In this document: positions 37,519 through 44,520 of the stretch, piece by piece
Numbering within the stretch: position 1 is the first letter of the stretch
Layout of the letters: each line of letters starts with the position of its first letter
Assembly (NCBI RefSeq): GCF_023502345.1
Contig: NZ_JAMFLX010000001.1
Location: 124,001-188,000 of the forward strand
Length of the DNA: 64,000 bases
Reading direction: 5' to 3'
Source: Parendozoicomonas callyspongiae
Lineage (GTDB): Bacteria > Pseudomonadota > Gammaproteobacteria > Pseudomonadales > Endozoicomonadaceae
Program-made: the position numbers and the translations under genes
The notes under the pieces: model-generated
What the model saw: the letters and a program-made list of their open reading frames with translations, nothing else
Told to the model about the DNA's origin: nothing
The model's database searches: none

Positions 37519-38690
37519 TTTCTGCAACATTTTCCGATCAAGAGGTAGCTGAATTACAGCTGCCTCCTCTTAGTCTTTACATTCACGTCCCCTGGTGCAT
37601 TCGCAAGTGCCCATACTGTGATTTCAATTCACATGCCTTGAAAAACGAACTGCCCGAAAAGCAGTATGTTCAGGCCTTACTTAAAGACCTCACTAACGAA
37701 CTTCAGTTCGTACAGGGAAGGGAACTTCACACCATTTTTATCGGTGGTGGCACTCCAAGCCTGATGAGTGCACAGGCTTATGACTCCCTTTTTGAAGGTT
37801 TGCAAAAGCTACTAACGTTCAGCCACGACATTGAGATAACCATGGAAGCCAATCCTGGCACTTTTGAACAGGAGCGTTTTAATGGTTTTCGAGCGACAGG
37901 TATCAACCGGTTATCGATCGGTGTACAGACATTTGACGACGCCTGTCTGGAAAGGCTGGGACGTATTCATTCAGGCAGTGAAGCCCAACAGGCCGTTTCC
38001 ATGGCCAGAAGAGCAGGCTTCGATAATCTCAATCTTGACTTGATGCACGGCCTGCCAGGGCAATCAGAAGTTATGGCCATGCAGGATCTTGATCAGGCTA
38101 TTCAGCTGGCACCTGAACACTTGTCTTGGTATCAGCTTACTATTGAGCCAAACACCATGTTCTGGACCAAGCCTCCCAAGTTACCTGAGGATGAATCCCT
38201 CTGGTCAATTCAGGAGAAAGGCCAACAGAAGCTGGCCAGCCATGGCTTTACTCAATATGAGATTTCAGCTTACAGCCAAGAGGGCCGACGCGCCCGCCAT
38301 AATCTTAACTACTGGCAATTTGGTGATTTTATTGGCATTGGCGCAGGAGCCCATGGAAAGCTAACGGATCTCGCAACAGACACTATAAAACGCAACTGGA
38401 AAACACGTACACCGTCTGATTATCTCAGTAGCGAAAAATCGTTTCAGACAGGTGAGAGACTGCTAGATAAAGACGACCTCCCGGTTGAATTTATGATGAA
38501 TGCCCTGAGGTTAAGAGAAGGGGTGGATTCCAAACTGTTTTCTCAAAGAACTGGGCTGTCTCTTAATACAATCCAGCCATCTCTGGAAAAGGCGAGAAGC
38601 ATGGAACTACTCATAAAGGATACGTCCCGGCTACAACCTTCTGAGCGAGGCAGTCTATTCCTTAATGAGTTGTTGGAGCTCTTCTGTTGA
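37515..38690 (+). CDS. hemW: HemW heme chaperone (radical SAM)
   Basis: A radical-SAM protein related to oxygen-independent coproporphyrinogen oxidase, now regarded as a heme chaperone for respiratory enzymes. The cluster motif is CIRKCPYC (Cys28, Cys32, Cys35) in YIHVPWCIRKCPYCDFNSH. IGGGTPS, MEANPGTF, RLSIGVQTF, LDLMHGLPGQ and GIGAGAHG follow. It starts at a GTG overlapping the rdgB stop (GTGA). The 3' end overlaps the convergent hydrolase gene by 29 bases. Confidence 0.95.
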   Translation: MISATFSDQEVAELQLPPLSLYIHVPWCIRKCPYCDFNSHALKNELPEKQYVQALLKDLTNELQFVQGRELHTIFIGGGTPSLMSAQAYDSLFEGLQKLLTFSHDIEITMEANPGTFEQERFNGFRATGINRLSIGVQTFDDACLERLGRIHSGSEAQQAVSMARRAGFDNLNLDLMHGLPGQSEVMAMQDLDQAIQLAPEHLSWYQLTIEPNTMFWTKPPKLPEDESLWSIQEKGQQKLASHGFTQYEISAYSQEGRRARHNLNYWQFGDFIGIGAGAHGKLTDLATDTIKRNWKTRTPSDYLSSEKSFQTGERLLDKDDLPVEFMMNALRLREGVDSKLFSQRTGLSLNTIQPSLEKARSMELLIKDTSRLQPSERGSLFLNELLELFC

Positions 38691-39546
38691 TATCCACACC
38701 TTGCGGCAGTTCAATCTGGACTGCCACAGGGAGATGATCCGATTGAGGAAAATCGACGACGGAGAAAGACTGAGCATGTAGATCTGAACTCAAAAGAATA
38801 TGGTCCAGAGATTTGCTTGGTTTCCAGCTTGGAAAGGTGTTTACATCTTTGGATGCACTGTGAAGACCCATACTGGCAAGAGGAGAGTCAGTCAGCAGCT
38901 GATCCGCATGAGCATTCATATCCCCCATAAGAACCACATGCTCATAGTTCTCAGATAGTTTACGCACATACTCCAACTGCATATTTCGTCCTCTTCGGCT
39001 TAGAGCAAGATGCATAACCACTAACAGTATCGGATTGCCTGTCCCAAGTTCTACAACTATTGCCCCTCGTCCAGGTATCAAGCCAGGTAGCTTGTGATCT
39101 TCGAGATTTTCAGGATGAAAACGGGTTAGCAGGCCGTTACTGTGCTGAGCCAACCTGCCAAGGTTGCGGTTAAGCTGCTGATACCACCAGGGAAATCCTG
39201 CCCGATGAGCCAGATATTCAATCTGGTTCACAAAGCCGGTACGCAGGCTGCCTCCATCTGCTTCCTGAATGGCGACAATATCGTAATTGTGGATAAGTCG
39301 GGCAATGCGATCGAGGTTTCTCTGGCGCTCAAGGGATGGAAGAAAGTGCTGCCAGCCACGAGTCACATAGTGCCCGTACTGCTGGGTGGTGATACCAACC
39401 TGAATATTGAAACTCAACAACCGCAGTTGGCGCAAGGAGGCATCATCTCGCTCTCCATACAAAGCTGTTGATGCCATTCGCTGCCGGGTAAAACCTTTTT
39501 CAAGGAGTCTACGGTTGATCACTCTTTGTACCGCTTTCAACGGCAT
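38662..39546 (-). CDS. Endonuclease/exonuclease/phosphatase (EEP) family hydrolase
   Basis: About 294 residues with the EEP metal-hydrolase motifs: LSFNIQVG (Asn), IQEADGG (Glu), GDMNAH (Asp/Asn), SLDHILLS (Asp/His) and SDHLPV (catalytic Asp-His). The substrate could be DNA, a phosphoester or a lipid and is not predictable. The ATG at 39546 has GGAG seven bases ahead; the frame extends to a TTG at 39558 without support. It lies 26 bases after dsbA in the order seen in Pseudomonas. Confidence 0.9.
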   Translation of the reverse strand: MPLKAVQRVINRRLLEKGFTRQRMASTALYGERDDASLRQLRLLSFNIQVGITTQQYGHYVTRGWQHFLPSLERQRNLDRIARLIHNYDIVAIQEADGGSLRTGFVNQIEYLAHRAGFPWWYQQLNRNLGRLAQHSNGLLTRFHPENLEDHKLPGLIPGRGAIVVELGTGNPILLVVMHLALSRRGRNMQLEYVRKLSENYEHVVLMGDMNAHADQLLTDSPLASMGLHSASKDVNTFPSWKPSKSLDHILLSSDLHAQSFSVVDFPQSDHLPVAVQIELPQGVDINRRAPTTH

Positions 39547-39572
39547 AGAAATCTCCAAACCAGATACACTGG

Positions 39573-40244
39573 TTATCCTGCTTTCTTGTCCGCACTTTTA
39601 CCCCCTGAACCCTTCTCTTTGCGGATTTTTTCAATCAGAAAGTCAGTAATATTCAACATATTCTCCAAGCCTCCCGCCATCTGTGGATCAATCAGATAGC
39701 GACCGGAAACAATAATTGCTGGAACCCCCATCAGCTGGGCACCACGGGTAGCAGCCGATGCTTTCTGCACCTGGTTCCTTACCCCAAACGAGTCAAAAAC
39801 TTTATCAAACTCCTCAGGTTTAACATCAAAATGCTCTTTTAGAAACACCTGCATATCTTTTTCATTGTCCAACCTCTTGCCCTGATTCTGAACAGCATCA
39901 AATAATTTAAAGAGCGTCCTTTCCTGCAACCCCATCTCTTCCAGGGCATAAAATAGCTGGGCATGCGCCTGCCATGGGCGCCCAAATATCACTGGAGTTT
40001 CAACGGTCAACACATCACTCGGTTGTCTCTTTTTCCAGTTCACCTGCATTTTTGCGAGATCAAAACAGTGGGGGCAGCCGTACCAGAAAATGGTATTCAC
40101 TTCGATTTTATCGGTTTGAGAGAGGGGAAGAGGCTGTTTCAAAAGTTTGTAGTCAACACCTTCCTTGAAGGAAGCCGCAGTTGCTATCCCGGAGAGTGCC
40201 CAGAGAGCTAGAAATATAAAGAAGATGTGCCACAGTTTATGCAT
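39573..40244 (-). CDS. dsbA: Thiol:disulfide interchange protein DsbA
   Basis: Periplasmic oxidase that introduces disulfides into exported proteins. It has a signal peptide (about 1-24), thioredoxin active site Cys57-Pro-His-Cys60 within FWYGCPHCFDL, and cis-Pro loop MGVPAIIV. The 223-residue length is usual. GGGGAGA precedes the ATG. The many cysteine-containing exported proteins in this window are plausible clients, which is inference. Confidence 0.97.
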   Translation of the reverse strand: MHKLWHIFFIFLALWALSGIATAASFKEGVDYKLLKQPLPLSQTDKIEVNTIFWYGCPHCFDLAKMQVNWKKRQPSDVLTVETPVIFGRPWQAHAQLFYALEEMGLQERTLFKLFDAVQNQGKRLDNEKDMQVFLKEHFDVKPEEFDKVFDSFGVRNQVQKASAATRGAQLMGVPAIIVSGRYLIDPQMAGGLENMLNITDFLIEKIRKEKGSGGKSADKKAG

Positions 40245-40349
40245 TATTGTCTCCCCACCAGTTCGATATATATCGACAGATAGTTTTAAACTAGCAGGGA
40301 GAAAGGGCAGGGGGGGCAGAAATATTGCTGCCCCATACAGAAATGGAAC

Positions 40350-40961
40350 CTAGCGAAGACCACTGATATAACTAGCCAAGGCATCAATCTGCTTGTTGCT
40401 CAGTTTTTCAGCAGTATCTCTCATGATACGGCTATCACCATCATTCACCCGATCCCCCTCACGGAAGTCTCGCAACTGCTTGGCGAGGTACTCTGGACTC
40501 TGCCCGGCAAGCATTGGGAACTTGGCCAAATCGTTACCTTTGCCGGTAGGTGAATGACAGGCGGTACAGGCTGCGATGCCTTTGTCGATATCACCTCCTC
40601 GATAGAGCTTCTGGCCAATCTCGATAGATGATTCTGTCGCCTGCCCGGTTGGAGCAGTCTGACTGGCATAGAATGCAGCAATATCTTCAATGTCCTGCTC
40701 AGACAGATTATCAGTCATACCAATCATTTCAGGCACTGGTCGTGCTCCCGATTTGATATCAGTAATCTGTTTGGTCAGATAGCGTTCTCCCTGCCCTGCA
40801 AGGTGGGGAAAGTTTGGAGCAATACTGACACCGGTCGGGCCATGGCAGGCAGTACAGAGAGCGACCTTTCCTTTCCCCGCAGCGGCATCTCCCTCCGCAG
40901 CTGCAAAACCGGCCCATCCCAGACCTACCAGCAAACACACAATAATTCTTTTCATTAGCAC
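40350..40961 (-). CDS. Cytochrome c4 (diheme)
   Basis: A periplasmic diheme electron carrier feeding terminal oxidases. A signal peptide (about 1-22) is followed by two homologous halves with heme sites Cys36-x-x-Cys39-His40 and Cys132-x-x-Cys135-His136, both CTACH, and methionine ligand regions VPEMIGMTD and SRIMRDTAEKL. The start is a GTG at 40961 with GGAG seven bases ahead; an ATG two codons later is possible. Its neighbours dsbA, cytochrome c5 and engB match the Pseudomonas order. Confidence 0.95.
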   Translation of the reverse strand: MLMKRIIVCLLVGLGWAGFAAAEGDAAAGKGKVALCTACHGPTGVSIAPNFPHLAGQGERYLTKQITDIKSGARPVPEMIGMTDNLSEQDIEDIAAFYASQTAPTGQATESSIEIGQKLYRGGDIDKGIAACTACHSPTGKGNDLAKFPMLAGQSPEYLAKQLRDFREGDRVNDGDSRIMRDTAEKLSNKQIDALASYISGLR

Positions 40962-41005
40962 AACCCGGCTCCGGTTATCTTTTATGCTTATTTCCTGTTT
41001 ACCAT

Positions 41006-41048
41006 GGAAATGCCCTCTGAATTTTCATGTTTCGGGATGGGCATTTCC
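41006..41048. other. Inverted repeat between cytochrome c5 and c4 genes
   Basis: GGAAATGCCC (41006-41015) and GGGCATTTCC (41039-41048) are exact reverse complements with a 23-base loop. There is no T-run, so it is not a typical terminator. It adjoins a copy of the dispersed repeat. Confidence 0.5.
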
Positions 41049-41063
41049 CGCTCATGGCTGTTT
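41049..41063 (+). repeat. Copy of the dispersed GCTCAYGGCTGTTT repeat, overlapping the c5 stop
   Basis: CGCTCATGGCTGTTT. On the minus strand it supplies the final codons (Lys-Gln-Pro) and the TGA of the cytochrome c5 gene. Confidence 0.6.
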
Positions 41064-41375
41064 AGGGCTGGACATGAAGGTAATAACTGCCTTGTAGTCC
41101 TCATCCGTGCAGTCCATGCACATACCTTTTGGCGGCATGGCTCCCTTACCCTTCTTCACGGTTTCAACGAGCGCATCCATTCCCAGTTTCAGGCGGGACT
41201 CCCATTCTGCAACAGCATGTTTCTTGGGAGCACCAGCAATACCTGCGTCATGGCAGATTTTGCATGACTTGTCATAAACAGCCTCAGGTTTCTGCGCAAC
41301 TGGGGCAGCCCATGCCGTAGAGAGTGTGAAAAAGGAAGCAGCAAAAAGAACGCTTAACTTTGTTGATTGACTCAT
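41052..41375 (-). CDS. Cytochrome c5
   Basis: A small periplasmic monoheme cytochrome. The start at 41375 (MSQSTK) has GAGG six bases upstream; the frame extends ten codons further without support. A signal peptide (about 1-23, ending near TAWAAP) is followed by the heme site CKICH, the Met-ligand region KGAMPPKGM, and the extra pair CMDC typical of cytochrome c5. About 107 residues. Its last codons lie in a repeat unit. Confidence 0.93.
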   Translation of the reverse strand: MSQSTKLSVLFAASFFTLSTAWAAPVAQKPEAVYDKSCKICHDAGIAGAPKKHAVAEWESRLKLGMDALVETVKKGKGAMPPKGMCMDCTDEDYKAVITFMSSPKQP

Positions 41376-41465
41376 ATCGGCCTCACAAGGCCTCCGGGTA
41401 TCCACAGCCAGTCTGCTGAACCAGAACTGTTGGTATCACTCCCGAGCAGGCTCTTTGTATTTTTC

Positions 41466-41540
41466 TAGCTCACAGCTTTTGTTTAGCTCACGGCTGTTCA
41501 TTCAGCTCATGGCTTTCGATCCAGCTCAAGGCTGTTTGTC
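41466..41540 (+). repeat. Tandem array of four repeat units (18-19 bp)
   Basis: Four units beginning at about 41466, 41484, 41503 and 41522 follow the pattern AGCTCANGGCTNTT. The second and fourth, AGCTCACGGCTGTTC and AGCTCAAGGCTGTTT, are closest to the dispersed single copies. The array lies in the region between the divergent cytochrome c5 and engB genes. The rest of this 390-base gap (41376-41765) should hold both promoters; I saw no gene in it. Confidence 0.75.
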
Positions 41541-41765
41541 TTCTATTCCGGTCTGATATACCGACCAGCCTACTAAGGCGGGTTCATTATATACTAGGTT
41601 TTGGTGATATTTATACGTGCTTATCATGCAGAAATGACACAATTTTACCGACTGCTACAGGTAGCCGATTCCTCTTTTCCTTCTGCAAGTTATACTTGGC
41701 TTCTGAAAACCAATTGATTTCAACCTTGAAGGCTGGACGTTGAGTCCCCCTGGAAGAGTTTTTCC

Positions 41766-42431
41766 ATGTCTGAACCCATTACTTCCCTGAATTATCGTAC
41801 GACCCGGTTTATGGTCAGTGCTGCACGTGTTGACCAGTGTCCCCCGGAATATGGCAGGGAAGTGGCCTTTGCCGGCCGTTCCAATGCAGGAAAATCCAGT
41901 GCTCTGAATGCACTGACAGGTTCATCCAAACTGGCTCGCACCAGTAAAACCCCTGGGCGAACCCAGCTGATTAACTTCTTTGAGATTGACGAAGAGCACA
42001 GGCTGGTTGACCTGCCCGGTTATGGATATGCCAAAGTCCCGGAGAAAATGAAGCATGAGTGGCAAAGACACCTGGGAGCCTATCTGGAGCAACGCGAATG
42101 CCTCGTGGGTGTTGTTCTGCTTATGGATATTCGCCACCCCATGAAAGAGTTTGACCAGATCATGATTGACTGGGCTCGCCAAAGCCAGCTGCCCCTTCAT
42201 ATCCTGCTGACAAAGAGCGACAAACTGAAGTTTGGTGCAGCGAAAGGCATCATGATCAAGCTGCGCAGTCAACTGAAAGATATGGAAGGGCTGGTCACTA
42301 TTCAGCTGTTTTCCTCTCTGAAGAAGACAGGCGTTGATGAGCTGAGAGGCACTCTGGACAGCTGGCTGTGTCAGCCGATCGAAGACTGGGAACTGGAAAC
42401 CGAAGAAGCTCCTGCAGAAGCTCTGGAATAG
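41766..42431 (+). CDS. engB: Ribosome biogenesis GTPase EngB (YihA/YsxC)
   Basis: Essential GTPase for large ribosomal subunit assembly. Of 221 residues, the P-loop is GRSNAGKS (37-44), then the G2 region SKTPGRTQ, G3 [11 protein letters not shown]4 LTKSDK and G5 SSLKKTG. The acidic C-terminal tail ([13 protein letters not shown]) is usual. It is convergent with the candidate sRNA and the polA side, an order shared with E. coli and Pseudomonas. It ends six bases before the sRNA terminator and has no other terminator. Confidence 0.97.
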   Translation: MSEPITSLNYRTTRFMVSAARVDQCPPEYGREVAFAGRSNAGKSSALNALTGSSKLARTSKTPGRTQLINFFEIDEEHRLVDLPGYGYAKVPEKMKHEWQRHLGAYLEQRECLVGVVLLMDIRHPMKEFDQIMIDWARQSQLPLHILLTKSDKLKFGAAKGIMIKLRSQLKDMEGLVTIQLFSSLKKTGVDELRGTLDSWLCQPIEDWELETEEAPAEALE

Positions 42432-42437
42432 ACACAT

Positions 42438-42474
42438 AAAAAAACTCCGGTCGCCTGGGGGAGACGACCGGAGT
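42438..42474 (-). terminator. Strong minus-strand terminator between engB and the polA side
   Basis: The minus strand reads ACTCCGGTCG, a C-rich loop (TCTCCCCCAGG region), CGACCGGAGT, then a run of seven T. The plus strand has no T-run after the stem, so it is built to end a minus-strand transcript. Confidence 0.95.
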
Positions 42475-42563
42475 AAGCTCTCTCTGACTTCAAAGCACAC
42501 ACTTCTCTGAAGCCAAAACACCAAACACACAAGGAGTCTTACAGAACGTTTTCTCAACGCTCA
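42438..42563 (-). ncRNA. Candidate sRNA in the Spot 42/ErsA position
   Basis: No reading frame is conserved-looking here, yet the minus strand has a promoter-like element (42569-42595) and a strong terminator (42438-42474) about 125 bases apart. Besides the terminator, the RNA could form GCTTCA/TGAAGT and a 5' AACGTT hairpin, and the terminator loop holds a CUCCCCC run able to pair with purine-rich ribosome binding sites. E. coli spf (Spot 42) and Pseudomonas ErsA both lie between polA and engB, in the polA direction and convergent with engB, as here. ErsA is known to depend on sigma-22/AlgU, which agrees with the promoter seen. An intervening 570-aa gene separates it from polA. Sequence similarity to either RNA was not tested. 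Confidence 0.65.
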
Positions 42564-42568
42564 TATAC

Positions 42569-42595
42569 TCTGACTCCATTGTTAGGAAAAAGTTC
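42569..42595 (-). promoter_or_regulatory. Sigma-E/AlgU-type promoter of the candidate sRNA
   Basis: On the minus strand GAACTT (42590-42595), 16 bases, then TCAGA (42569-42573) agree with the sigma-E family pattern GAACTT-N16/17-TCNNA. The predicted start is near 42563. Confidence 0.6.
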
Positions 42596-42683
42596 AAAAT
42601 TTCTGAAACTTTTTTTATTAAAATGTACCAATGGCTGTTTTTCACCTCACGAAAAACCATAAGCTATTGAAATAGCATGTTTT

Positions 42684-44396
42684 TCAATTCCCTGTAACTA
42701 TTGGCATTTCTTCAACGAATGGCCGTAGAACAGCATAAGCTCCGCTCGGATTGGACTCCAATATACTCACCAAAAATCTAGCCTGATTTCTGTTTATAGG
42801 TCGGTTCAGAGCCCAGTCATCAATACGACCTCCACTTGTACGCAATCTTGCAATTGTCGAATCTTGTAACCAATCCTGAACGATCCTGTATTCACCGTTT
42901 TCACCGAGAGGAGTTGAACCTGTTGTTCCTCCTGGTGCAGGAGTGGGTGCAGATGCGAGCTGCGCACCACCAGTTTCTTCAGGGGAGGGTGTAGCAGGAG
43001 AGTTGCCATCAAGGGTTCCTGCTGCTGGCGGATTACCCGCAGGAACAGGGCTACCATCTGTCTGCCAAAGTCGCATTCCCGCATGCAGAACCGCTCTGGA
43101 AATTATGCTTCTAAGAACATCTGCCCCAAGGTTATATATACCCCTAGGCTTACCGGCCATTTGCTGCTGTTCGAGAGTGGCCAGGGCCCGAGCCATTCCA
43201 TCACTAAATGACTGTTTGGTGTTCAGCCAGAGCTCTGGCAGTTCAACATCTGCAGAATGGTTACGATCAACAAACCAAAAACCATAATCTCCCGTTGGGT
43301 AGGCTGTAATTATCCCTTTGGGTGACATTGCTCTCAATTGATGACCACTCACATCAATACTGACTTTTTCCTCGCCACCACTGGCCACCAGCTGGCCTAG
43401 TGCCTCCAGAACATTCACTGATAATGGATTGACCAGCTGCACAGTATCAAACAGTGCCGCATTGGGCTTTGTTTTCTGTGCTATCCAGTCTGTGACCCAC
43501 ATTTTTCTGGCCATATTATCGGATTCAAGAGTAATCAAAGTATCGGTCAGTCTTCGCTCTCCCCTCCAGAGCTGCACAGCCATAAGCCTTTCCTCTTCCG
43601 GGGCCGGGAGAACTTTGATCGATGTAACTTCATTTTCACGACAGGCTTTAGCAAGAGACACCCATGCTGTTTCCAGGTTGTTCGACATAGCCTCCGGCAT
43701 CATGTTCCCTAAACCATCAAAGTACATGACTAATTCAACCGGTTCTTTTGGTGAGGCAGGAGCAACCAGTTCAAGCTCGGCAACGCCATTCATCTCCATG
43801 GACATAAACTGGATCCGCCTCGATCCAATATGCCTGCAAAAAAACAACTGCCTATTAATCTCGGGGCCGTACAGATAGAAAAGGTTTAAATGGCCAACGG
43901 TGAAAGCAAGAGCCTGCCGCCACCAACGAAAGGTGTCCCCCCATTGAATGGCATGATTTATGGCGTTTGCACCAGCGCGAAAATAAAAATCGGTGTTGTT
44001 ATAGGCAGAGAAATAATCCATCAGGCTTTGGAACCCGAGAAGTATCAATATCTGAGCATATTTATTCCCCATCCAGGCCGGGGCATACCGAACAGCCGTT
44101 CGTCCTGCTGCGGTAAATCCGATCAGAGAAACCGTTCGAATAGCTTCCTGCTTTCCCAGTTCGATAGCTGAGTCATACCACTCCCAAGTACGACCAATAA
44201 ACTCACGCCTTTTACTCTCAGGGAACCCCGCCAGCAGCCTTTTTACCGTTGAGTCATCAAAATGCTGAGGTTCGTCAGGGATAAGTTGAATATTAAAGGG
44301 TTGGGAGCTGTTGCTAACCTGATCATCCTGGGCATCACAGTGAAACCCAGGCAGCGCTATCAGGCACAAAGCCAAGCAAAAGAGAGGTAACCTCAT
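42684..44396 (-). CDS. Unknown secreted protein, 570 aa
   Basis: An N-terminal signal peptide (MRLPLFCLALCLIALPGFHC; a Cys near the cleavage site also makes a lipoprotein conceivable, though the lipobox is poor). A large N-terminal domain (about 30-430) has a hydrophobic patch near 110-125 (AQILILLGFQSLMDYF). A Pro/Thr/Gly/Ala-rich linker (about 445-500) leads to a short C-terminal module of about 65 residues (VQDWLQDSTIARLR ... SGAYAVLRPFVEEMP). No family is recognised. It lies between polA and the candidate sRNA, where Pseudomonas has no gene, so it looks like a lineage-specific insertion. Possibly exported or an effector, which is speculative. Confidence 0.8.
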   Translation of the reverse strand: MRLPLFCLALCLIALPGFHCDAQDDQVSNSSQPFNIQLIPDEPQHFDDSTVKRLLAGFPESKRREFIGRTWEWYDSAIELGKQEAIRTVSLIGFTAAGRTAVRYAPAWMGNKYAQILILLGFQSLMDYFSAYNNTDFYFRAGANAINHAIQWGDTFRWWRQALAFTVGHLNLFYLYGPEINRQLFFCRHIGSRRIQFMSMEMNGVAELELVAPASPKEPVELVMYFDGLGNMMPEAMSNNLETAWVSLAKACRENEVTSIKVLPAPEEERLMAVQLWRGERRLTDTLITLESDNMARKMWVTDWIAQKTKPNAALFDTVQLVNPLSVNVLEALGQLVASGGEEKVSIDVSGHQLRAMSPKGIITAYPTGDYGFWFVDRNHSADVELPELWLNTKQSFSDGMARALATLEQQQMAGKPRGIYNLGADVLRSIISRAVLHAGMRLWQTDGSPVPAGNPPAAGTLDGNSPATPSPEETGGAQLASAPTPAPGGTTGSTPLGENGEYRIVQDWLQDSTIARLRTSGGRIDDWALNRPINRNQARFLVSILESNPSGAYAVLRPFVEEMPIVTGN

Positions 44397-44468
44397 CCTC
44401 CAAACCCTGACTCATTTGATGAGGGCAGAGAGTATAGGCAGTAGGCTAAAGGAATATTGAAGAGGGTT

Positions 44469-44494
44469 AGCTGGCAACTTTATTGCTGCCAGCT
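44469..44494. terminator. Hairpin downstream of polA
   Basis: AGCTGGCA and TGCCAGCT pair around a ten-base loop, 27 bases past the polA stop. The T-run is on the plus-strand side (TTTTC), so termination of the minus-strand polA transcript may be weak and may allow readthrough... or mark the promoter boundary of nothing on the plus strand; the direction is uncertain. Confidence 0.4.
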
Positions 44495-44520
44495 TTTCAG
44501 GGGCTTTTTTAGTTTAACTA

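Noticed and set aside
41466-41540. CRISPR array
   Set aside because: Units are 18-19 bp, contiguous and without unique spacers, and no cas gene is nearby. They are tandem repeats.
41922-42557. 211-codon minus-strand frame across engB and the candidate sRNA
   Set aside because: Mostly antisense to the conserved EngB GTPase, and it would run through the strong minus-strand terminator at 42438-42474.
44469-44494. Clear intrinsic terminator of polA
   Set aside because: The stem is good but the T-run is on the plus-strand side, so I list it only as a low-confidence hairpin.
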